The translations under genes and the position numbers were made by a program. Below, piece by piece: positions 1-6,430 of a DNA stretch of 7,934 nt (the stretch's first letter is position 1; each line of letters begins with the position of its first letter). Below the pieces are notes generated by a model. It was not told where the DNA came from. It ran no database searches and saw only the letters and a program-made list of their open reading frames with translations. The stretch is from an uncultured Collinsella sp. Lineage in GTDB: Bacteria > Actinomycetota > Coriobacteriia > Coriobacteriales > Coriobacteriaceae. The stretch spans positions 1-7,934 of the forward strand of contig CABSMB010000045.1 of the NCBI GenBank assembly GCA_902478705.1. The letters run 5' to 3'.

Positions 1-8
1 GGGTCACA

Positions 9-569
9 GTGACCGAGAAAGAGAAGATGGAGCGCGGGGAGTGGCATGATGCCAACTTTGACGAGGAGCTTCTGGCAAAACGGGCGAGGGCAGAGGAGCT
101 CTGCTATGACTTCAATATGGGAAAACCCGGAAGCAACGCGCAGATTGACGCCCTAAAAACCTTGCTCGATACCGATCTTCCGGCGGGGCTGACGGTCCTT
201 TCGCCTGTCTACTTTGACTACGGGGACAAGACAACCTTTGGCGACGGCTGCTTTGTGAACCATGGCTGCTACTTTATGGACGGTGGTTTTATTACCTTTG
301 GTGACAACGTGTTTATTGGGCCGTTTTGCGGCTTCTATACCGCTTCGCATCCCCTTGGGGCAAAAGAGCGCAACTTGGGTCTCGAGAGGGCTCTGCCCAT
401 TGTTGTTGGCGATAATTGCTGGTTTGGTGCGAACGTGTCCGTACTCCAGGGGGTTACCATCGGCAGCGGCTGCGTTATCGCTGCGGGAAGTGTTGTGACG
501 GAAGACCTTCCGGACAACGTGATGGCGGCAGGCGTTCCCGCGGCCGTCAAGAAGATCATCGAACAATAA
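9..569 (+). CDS. Sugar O-acetyltransferase, Maa/LacA/NodL type (left-handed beta-helix family)
   Basis: This 186-residue protein probably transfers an acetyl group from acetyl-CoA to a hydroxyl of a sugar such as maltose, glucose or a galactoside, in the cytoplasm. The N-terminus (MTEKEKMERGEWHDAN, then a charged helix to about residue 36) matches the classic Maa-type opening. Residues 66-165 are hexapeptide repeats of a left-handed beta-helix. The segment TASHPLGAKERN carries the expected catalytic histidine at residue 114, and FVNHGCYFMDGG corresponds to the conserved substrate-side strand. The GDNCWFGANVSVLQGVTIG block and the AAGVPAAV tail correspond to the acetyl-CoA-binding end. The length is normal for the family. 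The start is GTG at 9, chosen because the residues before Met7 are family-typical. The frame is still open upstream, so a start outside the window is possible but unlikely. The natural substrate cannot be read from sequence, and nothing nearby suggests one. No terminator hairpin follows the stop codon. Confidence 0.93.
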   Translation: MTEKEKMERGEWHDANFDEELLAKRARAEELCYDFNMGKPGSNAQIDALKTLLDTDLPAGLTVLSPVYFDYGDKTTFGDGCFVNHGCYFMDGGFITFGDNVFIGPFCGFYTASHPLGAKERNLGLERALPIVVGDNCWFGANVSVLQGVTIGSGCVIAAGSVVTEDLPDNVMAAGVPAAVKKIIEQ

Positions 570-743
570 CGGAGCTATTAAACGATGGGGCACGCATGGT
601 TCCGGCAAATCCGGTTATTGGCGTGCGCGTTGGTCATGCCGCGGGCATCGATTATGAGTAGCCATGTGCGAGAGCCCCGAATACTTCGCTGGCGTTGGTC
701 GTCTTTGAGGTCTCGGCGCTGAGATAGGACGGCACTTCGCTTT
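570..743. other. Intergenic stretch without a convincing gene
   Basis: No protein frame here has coding character. A forward frame at 585-722 (ATG, 45 codons) has a GGAG at 571-574, ten bases upstream. Its product is rich in Arg and Trp at the end and looks random. No hairpin followed by a T-run was found after the acetyltransferase stop, and no tRNA-like fold was seen. Confidence 0.5.
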
Positions 744-902
744 CTAGGAGGGCGCCTTGAGCGTCTTCTTAATGCGGGCGAGTTCACGCTCCCTGCCGAA
801 GTCCCACTTACTCGGTTCCTTCCGACTCGGTTCTGCCCGAGTAAGATTGAAAAGCGAATCGAAATCGCTGTGCCGTATGGCGATGACGAACATGATTTCC
901 AT
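744..902 (-). CDS. Possible small protein or gene remnant, 52 residues, unrecognised
   Basis: The reverse-strand frame from ATG at 902 to TAG at 744-746 encodes a 52-residue charged peptide beginning MEIMFVIAIRHSDFDSLFN and ending in a basic helix-like tail (RERELARIKKTLKAPS). Third codon positions are mostly G or C, as in the neighbouring genes, which argues for real or formerly real coding sequence. The frame continues upstream of 902 but becomes low quality there. I see no good Shine-Dalgarno site. A TATATC hexamer lies 7 bases before the ATG, so a leaderless transcript is conceivable. A 9-bp direct repeat (810-818 and 825-833) encodes the tandem EPSRK/EPSK stretch. The gene would be divergent from the Xre gene and share its promoter region. 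I do not recognise the family. It could equally be the C-terminal end of a deleted gene. Confidence 0.35.
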   Translation of the reverse strand: MEIMFVIAIRHSDFDSLFNLTRAEPSRKEPSKWDFGRERELARIKKTLKAPS

Positions 903-903
903 A

Positions 904-972
904 ATGACAGATATAGTTGACATCTTCTGATGGATGCAATATATTTCTGTCATGTTGCAACGGATATCTGTC
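904..972. repeat. Three TCTGTC-type motifs bracketing the Xre promoter (candidate operators)
   Basis: Three related sites surround the promoter: ATGACAGAT at 904-912 (reverse orientation), TTCTGTCAT at 945-953, and ATATCTGTC at 964-972. Sites one and three form a perfect 9-bp inverted repeat (906-914 with 964-972). Sites one and two form a perfect 8-bp inverted repeat (904-911 with 946-953). The first site lies upstream of the -35 box, the second covers the predicted transcription start, and the third lies in the 5' leader. This placement is what one expects of operators for a repressor, most simply the Xre protein encoded just downstream. Binding is inferred. Confidence 0.45.
917..945 (+). 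promoter_or_regulatory. Sigma-70-type promoter of the Xre/membrane-protein operon
   Basis: The -35 box is TTGACA (917-922), an exact consensus match. The -10 box is TATATT (940-945), with the ideal 17-base spacer. Transcription would start near 952, leaving a leader of about 42 bases before the ATG at 994. The position of the -10 box rules out the in-frame ATG at 934 as the start of the downstream gene. Confidence 0.8.
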
Positions 973-993
973 CACATTTACGAAAGGAGCTCC

Positions 994-1224
994 ATGCCGG
1001 GTAAGAAAAACCTTCGCATGAAGGCGGCGCGCGCGGCGGCTGGCCTTTCGCAAGCCGACTTGGCCCAGGCCGTGGGCGTTACGCGCCAGACTATCGGCCT
1101 GATCGAGGCGGGCGGCTACAACCCCACGCTCAATTTGTGCGTGGCAATCTGTAAAGCGCTACGCGTTACGTTGAACGACTTGTTTTGGGAAGACGAGAGC
1201 GACGTCGACCCTGACGCTCTTTAG
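994..1224 (+). CDS. Small Xre-family helix-turn-helix transcriptional regulator
   Basis: This 76-residue cytoplasmic DNA-binding protein is a single Cro/C1-type helix-turn-helix domain with no ligand or partner domain. The helix-turn-helix spans about residues 18-46 (LSQADLAQAVGVTRQTIGL, then EAGGYNPTL). It is followed by the AICKALRVTLNDLFW segment typical of the compact regulators found next to membrane proteins, and a short acidic tail. The start at 994 is supported by AAAGGAG at 983-989 and by the promoter position. The in-frame ATG at 934 overlaps the -10 box and is rejected. The stop codon overlaps the ribosome-binding site of the next gene, so the two genes are translated from one message. 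Autoregulation is likely given the repeated motifs around its promoter, but this is inference. Confidence 0.9.
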   Translation: MPGKKNLRMKAARAAAGLSQADLAQAVGVTRQTIGLIEAGGYNPTLNLCVAICKALRVTLNDLFWEDESDVDPDAL

Positions 1225-1233
1225 GAGTTCGCT

Positions 1234-1818
1234 ATGAAATTTGAAGATTTAAAGCTCGTACAAAAGTGGCGTGAATATGCCGGCCCAAAGGATGAGCGCT
1301 TGGAGGCTGAGAGCGCGAAGATCTACAAGATTGGTTTCGTGCTGCTTTCGTTTGGCATGTTGATGATCTTTTTCTACCAGTTTATAGCTCGACAGGTTGC
1401 GTGGGTTCACAGCGACGCCAGTGAAATGCCGCATGGCTTTGCAACGCCGTTCGAGGCAGCCATGTATTTGTGGCTCGTTATCGTGATGTTGATTTGCGCA
1501 GGACTGCAAACGCGGAAGGGCTATGTCGATACCAATCGTTTTGGGCAAACCGAGCATCTTCCCGTTGGATACTTCCTGCTTGTCAGCGGTCTTAGCGGCG
1601 CCGCGTTCGCGCTTGTCATTGCCGCGATGCGCTGTATCGCTGAGGCACAGATCGTACCGCTCGAAAGCGTCTTTTGGTTGGCGAACCTGGCTACGGGCGT
1701 GTTCTGCGGTGCGACGATTTTCGCGGCCACGTTTGCTGTCCTGTGTGCAACTTTTTTCACGGCGAAAAGACGCCGCGCCAAGATCGAGGCAGAGCTCGAC
1801 GACGCCGGCGACATCTAA
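1234..1818 (+). CDS. Four-helix integral membrane protein of unknown function, partner of the Xre regulator
   Basis: This 194-residue protein has a charged cytoplasmic N-terminus of about 30 residues. Four hydrophobic segments follow at roughly 32-52, 74-93, 110-132 and 147-176, and a basic-then-acidic C-terminal tail (AKRRRAKIEAELDD). The even number of helices and the KRRR after the last one place both ends in the cytoplasm. AGGAG at 1223-1227 overlaps the regulator's stop codon and sits 6 bases before the ATG, so the genes are tightly coupled. Small Xre regulators next to small multi-helix membrane proteins of unknown function are a recurring pair in Firmicutes and Actinobacteria. This one has the general look of those families (DUF6773- or DUF3169-like), but I cannot assign it to either from sequence alone. 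No catalytic or transport motif is visible. Confidence 0.85.
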   Translation: MKFEDLKLVQKWREYAGPKDERLEAESAKIYKIGFVLLSFGMLMIFFYQFIARQVAWVHSDASEMPHGFATPFEAAMYLWLVIVMLICAGLQTRKGYVDTNRFGQTEHLPVGYFLLVSGLSGAAFALVIAAMRCIAEAQIVPLESVFWLANLATGVFCGATIFAATFAVLCATFFTAKRRRAKIEAELDDAGDI

Positions 1819-1823
1819 TGCGT

Positions 1824-1861
1824 AAGGGGCTGACTCTGGGTTATCAGAGCCAGCCCCTTTT
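1824..1861 (+). terminator. Intrinsic terminator of the Xre/membrane-protein operon
   Basis: A 15-bp stem pairs 1824-1838 (AAGGGGCTGACTCTG) with 1845-1859 with one A-C mismatch. The loop is 6 bases and TTTT follows at 1858-1861. It begins 5 bases after the membrane-protein stop codon. Read in the other direction the T-tract is only two bases, so it would be a weak terminator for the convergent surface-protein gene. Confidence 0.85.
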
Positions 1862-1877
1862 GTATTCGACGAACAAG

Positions 1878-1904
1878 CTCAGCGTCGCTCACGAAAGCGC
1901 TGAG
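1878..1904 (-). terminator. Weak hairpin just past the end of the surface-protein gene
   Basis: CTCAGCG (1878-1884) pairs with CGCTGAG (1898-1904) across a 13-base loop, immediately downstream of the TAA of the reverse-strand gene. No T-run follows on the reverse strand, so it is a poor intrinsic terminator. It may act with the larger hairpin at 1824-1859 in the same convergent gap, or only protect the 3' end. Confidence 0.3.
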
Positions 1905-1906
1905 AG

Positions 1907-4900
1907 TTAGCAAGACCCATCCGTATCGGCTTCATCGTCGCTCCTACGCTCGAGTGCGGCGCGGCGGGCGCTGTAGGCGACGAGGCCGGCTCCGGCTGCG
2001 GCGAGTGCTGCTGCGGCTGCGGTCAGGGGGACGTTGCTGTCGCCCGTGCCGGCGAGCGCGCCCACTTTTCCGGAGCGTTTGTTATTGTCGTTGCCCTTGC
2101 CACTGCCAGAGCCGCTTCCGCCGGAGCTGCCTCCCGTGCCGGAACCGCCGCCGCTCGAGCCGCCATCGCCGTCCACGATCATCGGTGCGTCATGGAGTCC
2201 CGTCGTATCCGCGTTGCTGCTTACGCCCACCAGCACCTCTGCACGTTCGCATGACGCGTCGGGAATGTGGAGCTCGTGCAACACGGCGCCCAGCGCGGAG
2301 TTTGCGCCCGGGCGAATCTCTTTGAGCGTTACGGGGTCGAGCGCCACCAGGTCACGCGCCTTTGCGTAGAGCGTGACCCGTTTGCCCACCTCGTCGCTCC
2401 AGCTCTCCGGGATGGCAAAGCTCATGCGGAACTGTGCCCTGCAACCCGGTGCCAGCACGGCGTTGCCGTTATCGGCTACCAGCGGGTGCGTGGCAAAGCG
2501 CTCGCCCAGTGCCTCGAGTGTGTACTTCACGTGTGCCATGTCGTTGGCCGATGCGTCCTCGGCAAGCTCCGGGTCGTAGATCGATGCCATGCGTGCGTTC
2601 GCGCCGAATCCGATGGATGCGCTGGAGAACGGTTGGTTGGAACCCTCTCGGTACAGATCGACTGTTCCTGCGGTCAGCAGCGTGTTGCCGTCGTTTCGCA
2701 CCGTTACCGTAAACGACTCGCTTGCCGCCCCGGGCACTACGGCGCCCAGGTTGGCTATCGCGCCCAGTGGTGTGGCGCATGCCACCAAGGGCACTTCGAT
2801 GCCGTGCAGTTCTGCCTTGCTCTGCTCGGCGCTCACGATGTGCGTGGCGAGCGCCGAGAGCATGCCGCCCGAGGTCAAAAACGTCGTTATCTGATCGATG
2901 GGGTGCTCCAGCTCGCAGAGCACGAATGGCTCCGTGAACAGGTCGTCGATCAGGGTGCTGGCGAAGATGCGGAAGTGCTTGCCCATCACCGCTACCGGGT
3001 TGCCTTCTTCGTCGTAGGTCTGTCCTACCTTGCCGTCGGTGTTCTCTACGTACATCAAGCACCGGCCGTTGTTGCTCGCGCTGAACGATGCCGGGCCACA
3101 GCCCGCGGCGCCCACGGGCTCCGACGCAAATGCCGTCGCGCCTCGCGTCCAGGTAATATGCTGCAGCTGCTCGTTGACGGTAGCCAAAAAGCCCGTGTGC
3201 TGCGGCCACGGCACCACGCGCGGCACCGAGGGGTCCGGCGACATGACGCCCCAACCCGCGATGGACTGACCGATCACGGCGTACGATGCGCAGCCGCAAC
3301 CGTCTGCGGTCTCGTACGCAACGGGCACTACCATTTTGCCGTTGATATTCTCGGGTTCGCCCAGCTCGATACTCGACGGTGCTTGCGGAAAGCGGAGAAC
3401 TTGGCGGAACGTCAGGCTGTCGCCCGAAACGTCCGACCACAGGGTAAAGCATTCCAGCGCAACCTCGGCCTCGCTGCCGAGCGCCTTTTCTGCGGTGGTT
3501 CCGCGGCGGTGGAGGTAGGCACCCGACAGGCGTCCGTCGACCAGCGTCTTGCCTACCGTGATGCGCGGGCACTGCAGGCAATGGTAGCCATCCTCCTGAA
3601 GGCGGCCGCGCGAGATGCTGCGCCACGACGTGTGCGATATCACGCGAACTCCGTCGTTGCTTATGTGCAGGCGCACAACGGACAGTATGCCGGATGTGCT
3701 CGCCGTATCGAAAAGGGTGTTGTCGCCGGCGGGGCGCTCGCCCGAGACCAGCAGCACGTAGGCGTCCTGGTTTTCCCTCCCGTCTGTATATTCCACCACG
3801 TCGAAGTCGTAATCGAATATGCCGTCGCGCCCCACGTCGCCCTCGCCAAACCCAAGGGGAAAGTCCACGGGTGTGGGAGCGGACCACGTGCCGTTTGCCT
3901 TTGTGTGCACCACCAGGCGCGAGCGGCCATTGTCGCCGTAGCGCACCGAGGCGATACGGAACAGGCATTCTACGCCGGCAATCATTGCCAGCTTCATGTG
4001 AGCTTCGCTGAGCACGCCAGCAAACAGCACGTTGTCGCTCGAGGGTTTTATGCCGCCACGCTCGTCCTCCGACACGCCGGCAGAATTGGCGTTGGGGTCC
4101 GCAACGGCGTTCGTTGCCTGACCGATGTAGGCGTACTCATACATCGGCGCGGCGTTTTCGTCGTTCTCTACCAGTGCATGGACGAAATGCTCGATCTGTC
4201 CCGTGTCGTCGCTTTCTGAATCTGCCTCGAGCTCAATGCGCGTGACCGCCCGGTCCCAATCGCGCACGGTAGGCGCGACGTTTCTAGCGGTGGCTGCAAC
4301 CTCGGCGCGTGCGAGCAGCTCGGCGTTGGTGACGATGGTGGCCGATGCGATAAATTGCGGCACGCCGCCCGCCTCAATGTTGCCGGGCGTGCCGAAGCAG
4401 GCATCCAGCGTGTAAGGCGTATCTCCACCCAATGCGAGCTCAGAGCGCTGGAGCACATACTGGTCGCCATTGTTCACCGACATATTCCACGAATCGATGA
4501 GCGTGGGCCACGACCCCGACCAAGCCTTGGTGGTCCACTTGAACATTACGAATTGGAGTATCACATCGACATCGACGTCTGCACCTACGCGCAGTCGCGG
4601 AAGCTGGTGTCCATCTGCCTTCTCGTACCCAATGAACAGCGTGAGGGATGCGGCGCCGCGCACGGCAGACGAAGCGACGCCTGCAACGCCGGCGCCAAAG
4701 GTGACGGCAAGCCCGATCTGGATGGTGAACGAGCCCGACGTGTTTGAATAGTCGAGCGAAATGTTTTTAAAAAACGCCGCGCCGCTGCCGTGCGTGTGGG
4801 CACCCACGGCGAGCGCCAGTTTTGCCAGCACCCAGGGGTTGACGTTTAGGAAAAATGGCACCGGTCCTAGCGTAAACTGCTCGGTCCAATTGAGGTCGGT

Positions 4901-6274
4901 TCTTACCTGGAAGAGGGCCTTAATATTGCCGTATGCGGGGTCGTTGTTGTTACCCCAGGTTTTGCCCACCCAATCGTAGGCGAGCGAGCCGTACAGTTGT
5001 GTGGCGATATCCATCGTGAACAGCGGCGTGCAATGGTGGCGAAGGAGCTTGGTGTTTCTTGGATCGGTGCCCGAACCGGCACTCATCCTCTTGTACTGAT
5101 TCCACTTCCCCTCCATCTCGTCGAGGTAGCGGTTTGCCTGCTTGGCGCCCGACTCGCGCGGCGATTTCTTCCAGTATTCCGGATCAGGGTTGCCCGAATC
5201 GTTCATATAGCTAGCTGGTTTGTACCATCCGCCAAACAGCACGTATCCAGCAAACGAGAAATCGAACAGAATGGGAAATGTGGGCATCCAGCACGTGAAC
5301 TTATTGCCGCCGATACCGGGAAACGCCGCGGGGAAATCAAACGGAGTGATCTCTTGGTCCATGGTGGTGGGAATGATGGTGGTCGAGCCCGATTCCGCCT
5401 TTGCGGCCGGCGCGGTGACAACGGCCATAGGGGATGAGAGCGTGTAGGTTTTGCCCTGGTAGTCGAGCATAAAGCGCAGCTTGCCCCCTTCCTCCAGAAG
5501 GCCCGAAGCTGCATCGAGGAACGTGTCTTCAAGCGTGAACGTCGCCAGATTATCCGCGCCCGATGCGCTGGCCTTGATCTGGCCGATCTGCGTGACGGTT
5601 TCGGTTGAGCTGCCCGCAGCGGGCATCACTTTATTGATATGCAACGTTGCCTGCCCGCCCTGCGGCAGATGAGCCTGCACGGTAAAAGCGTGCGTGTCGG
5701 GCTGGTCGTTTGCTGCTTCGTCCGCTGGCATTGCCATAAACGTGGCGTCGGCGTACTGGATGTCCCATTCGTCGAACGTGAGCTGTCGAAAGTACGGCTC
5801 GCCATCGGAGAGCGGACGTGTGGGTGCGGTAATAGCGGTGCCGCCCTGGATACGCGCAAGGGGAATCTCGACATCGCGGTAGCCTGCCATGCTAATGGAG
5901 ATGCCGCCGTTAAAGTCGTACGCGTCGAGAAGCGTTGCCTCGTCCACGTAGCCTTCCGAAAGAGGGGCGATCTCAAAGATGGCCGTGCCTTCTTCATCGG
6001 TAGTGGCGGTGAGCTGCTTGCCTGCGGCATAGCGCGATGCGAGCGTGACCTGGGCACCCGTGATGGGCGTATTCTTGTTGGCGACGTCGACCACGACCAC
6101 ACCAAACATGGTGCGCGAGAGAACGAGCACCCTGAAAGGGTCTTTTTCGTCGGCATAGGCTTCGGTGGGCGCGAACGGCAATATGAAGGCGTTTGCGCTT
6201 CCCGGCACGCGCGGCAACATAATGCTCGCCAGCGAGGACGCTCCGGCAACAAGTAACGAACGGCGATCAAGCAT
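1907..6274 (-). CDS. Giant Tat-leader, LAXTG-anchored cell-surface protein (1455 aa), function unknown
   Basis: The start is the ATG at 6274, with GGGAG (6281-6285 on the opposite strand) 6 bases upstream. A TTG start at 6370 would add 32 non-leader-like residues and has no ribosome-binding site. Residues 1-29 are a signal peptide with a twin arginine (DRRSLLVAGASSL), a hydrophobic core and ANA (27-29); AYA (39-41) is an alternative cleavage site. Residues about 46-143 resemble a carboxypeptidase-regulatory/Cna-B-like beta domain. Residues about 308-610 are aromatic-rich and contain glycine-rich hydrophobic strands. Residues about 738-1158 are beta-like with recurrent short strands, possibly propeller-like. 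About 1165-1343 looks like a CARDB/NEW3-type Ig fold (SESFTVTVRNDGNTLLTAG). A Gly/Ser linker (about 1368-1393) leads to LAGTG (1407-1411), a hydrophobic helix, SARRAALERR and an acidic tail ending in Cys. This is the class E sortase (LAXTG) layout. The protein has sixteen cysteines. The frame is intact. Adhesin, matrix or polymer-binding roles are guesses. Confidence 0.85.
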   Translation of the reverse strand: MLDRRSLLVAGASSLASIMLPRVPGSANAFILPFAPTEAYADEKDPFRVLVLSRTMFGVVVVDVANKNTPITGAQVTLASRYAAGKQLTATTDEEGTAIFEIAPLSEGYVDEATLLDAYDFNGGISISMAGYRDVEIPLARIQGGTAITAPTRPLSDGEPYFRQLTFDEWDIQYADATFMAMPADEAANDQPDTHAFTVQAHLPQGGQATLHINKVMPAAGSSTETVTQIGQIKASASGADNLATFTLEDTFLDAASGLLEEGGKLRFMLDYQGKTYTLSSPMAVVTAPAAKAESGSTTIIPTTMDQEITPFDFPAAFPGIGGNKFTCWMPTFPILFDFSFAGYVLFGGWYKPASYMNDSGNPDPEYWKKSPRESGAKQANRYLDEMEGKWNQYKRMSAGSGTDPRNTKLLRHHCTPLFTMDIATQLYGSLAYDWVGKTWGNNNDPAYGNIKALFQVRTDLNWTEQFTLGPVPFFLNVNPWVLAKLALAVGAHTHGSGAAFFKNISLDYSNTSGSFTIQIGLAVTFGAGVAGVASSAVRGAASLTLFIGYEKADGHQLPRLRVGADVDVDVILQFVMFKWTTKAWSGSWPTLIDSWNMSVNNGDQYVLQRSELALGGDTPYTLDACFGTPGNIEAGGVPQFIASATIVTNAELLARAEVAATARNVAPTVRDWDRAVTRIELEADSESDDTGQIEHFVHALVENDENAAPMYEYAYIGQATNAVADPNANSAGVSEDERGGIKPSSDNVLFAGVLSEAHMKLAMIAGVECLFRIASVRYGDNGRSRLVVHTKANGTWSAPTPVDFPLGFGEGDVGRDGIFDYDFDVVEYTDGRENQDAYVLLVSGERPAGDNTLFDTASTSGILSVVRLHISNDGVRVISHTSWRSISRGRLQEDGYHCLQCPRITVGKTLVDGRLSGAYLHRRGTTAEKALGSEAEVALECFTLWSDVSGDSLTFRQVLRFPQAPSSIELGEPENINGKMVVPVAYETADGCGCASYAVIGQSIAGWGVMSPDPSVPRVVPWPQHTGFLATVNEQLQHITWTRGATAFASEPVGAAGCGPASFSASNNGRCLMYVENTDGKVGQTYDEEGNPVAVMGKHFRIFASTLIDDLFTEPFVLCELEHPIDQITTFLTSGGMLSALATHIVSAEQSKAELHGIEVPLVACATPLGAIANLGAVVPGAASESFTVTVRNDGNTLLTAGTVDLYREGSNQPFSSASIGFGANARMASIYDPELAEDASANDMAHVKYTLEALGERFATHPLVADNGNAVLAPGCRAQFRMSFAIPESWSDEVGKRVTLYAKARDLVALDPVTLKEIRPGANSALGAVLHELHIPDASCERAEVLVGVSSNADTTGLHDAPMIVDGDGGSSGGGSGTGGSSGGSGSGSGKGNDNNKRSGKVGALAGTGDSNVPLTAAAAALAAAGAGLVAYSARRAALERRSDDEADTDGSC
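2042..2056 (-). other. LAGTG cell-wall sorting motif codons
   Basis: These five codons encode Leu-Ala-Gly-Thr-Gly. They are followed by a short polar stretch, an alanine-rich hydrophobic helix and basic residues, the order required of a sortase substrate. LAXTG is the motif attributed to actinobacterial class E sortases. No sortase gene is in the window. Confidence 0.7.
2096..2170 (-). repeat. Low-complexity Gly/Ser-rich linker
   Basis: About 25 codons, almost all Gly or Ser with one Thr, lie between the last folded domain and the sorting signal. This is a flexible cell-wall-spanning spacer of the kind found in anchored surface proteins. At DNA level it is an imperfect run of GGC/GGA/AGC-type codons that could vary in length between strains. 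Confidence 0.7.
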
Positions 6275-6380
6275 CTTTGGCTCCCATCCCGCAGGTATCG
6301 GTGGAAATAATCCAATTTTGCGAGAAGGCGCCCCGTGGCGGTAGTGCCGTTCAAGGGTCAAAATGTCCAAATTGAGCGCG

Positions 6381-6410
6381 CGAAAGCGCCAGGCCCCCGG
6401 AGCGCTTTCG
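6381..6410 (-). terminator. Perfect 9-bp hairpin between the LuxR-like gene and the surface-protein gene
   Basis: CGAAAGCGC (6381-6389) and GCGCTTTCG (6402-6410) form a perfect inverted repeat with a 12-base G/C-rich loop. It begins about 20 bases past the regulator's stop codon. On the reverse strand it is followed by CGCGCTCAATTT rather than a clean T-run, so it is either a weak or partial terminator or an operator-like site. The rest of the 156-base gap (6275-6430) shows no consensus promoter that I can defend. Confidence 0.4.
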
Positions 6411-6430
6411 ATACGACGGGCAGTCTGCCG

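Noticed and set aside
153..608. 151-codon reverse frame opposite the acetyltransferase
   Set aside because: The acetyltransferase frame matches a known family along its whole length, and the antisense product has no recognisable features.
598..612. GSGKS coding stretch resembling a Walker A loop
   Set aside because: The frame closes within a few codons and has no surrounding nucleotide-binding fold. It is a chance match.
585..722. 45-codon forward frame with an upstream GGAG
   Set aside because: The Shine-Dalgarno spacing is long and the product is a random-looking Arg/Trp-rich peptide.
807..845. 9-bp inverted repeat CTTACTCGG/CCGAGTAAG as a terminator or operator
   Set aside because: There is no T-run and the loop is 21 bases. 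It is better explained by the repeated EPSRK/EPSK codons in the possible small gene.
934..993. Upstream in-frame ATG that would add 20 residues to the Xre regulator
   Set aside because: It overlaps the TATATT -10 box, so it lies upstream of the transcription start. The ATG at 994 has a strong AAAGGAG.
2469..3968. 499-codon reverse-strand frame offset from the surface-protein frame
   Set aside because: The product is extremely Arg-rich and low in complexity, a frame shadow of the real gene.
2267..4219. 650-codon open frame on the forward strand, opposite the surface-protein gene
   Set aside because: It is antisense to an intact gene with strong coding signals. Its product is rich in Arg, His, Cys and Ala with no domain logic. 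Long antisense frames are expected where third codon positions are G/C-rich.
6275..6370. TTG start giving a 32-residue longer surface protein
   Set aside because: There is no Shine-Dalgarno before it and the added residues do not resemble a leader. The twin-arginine leader starts cleanly at 6274 behind GGGAG.
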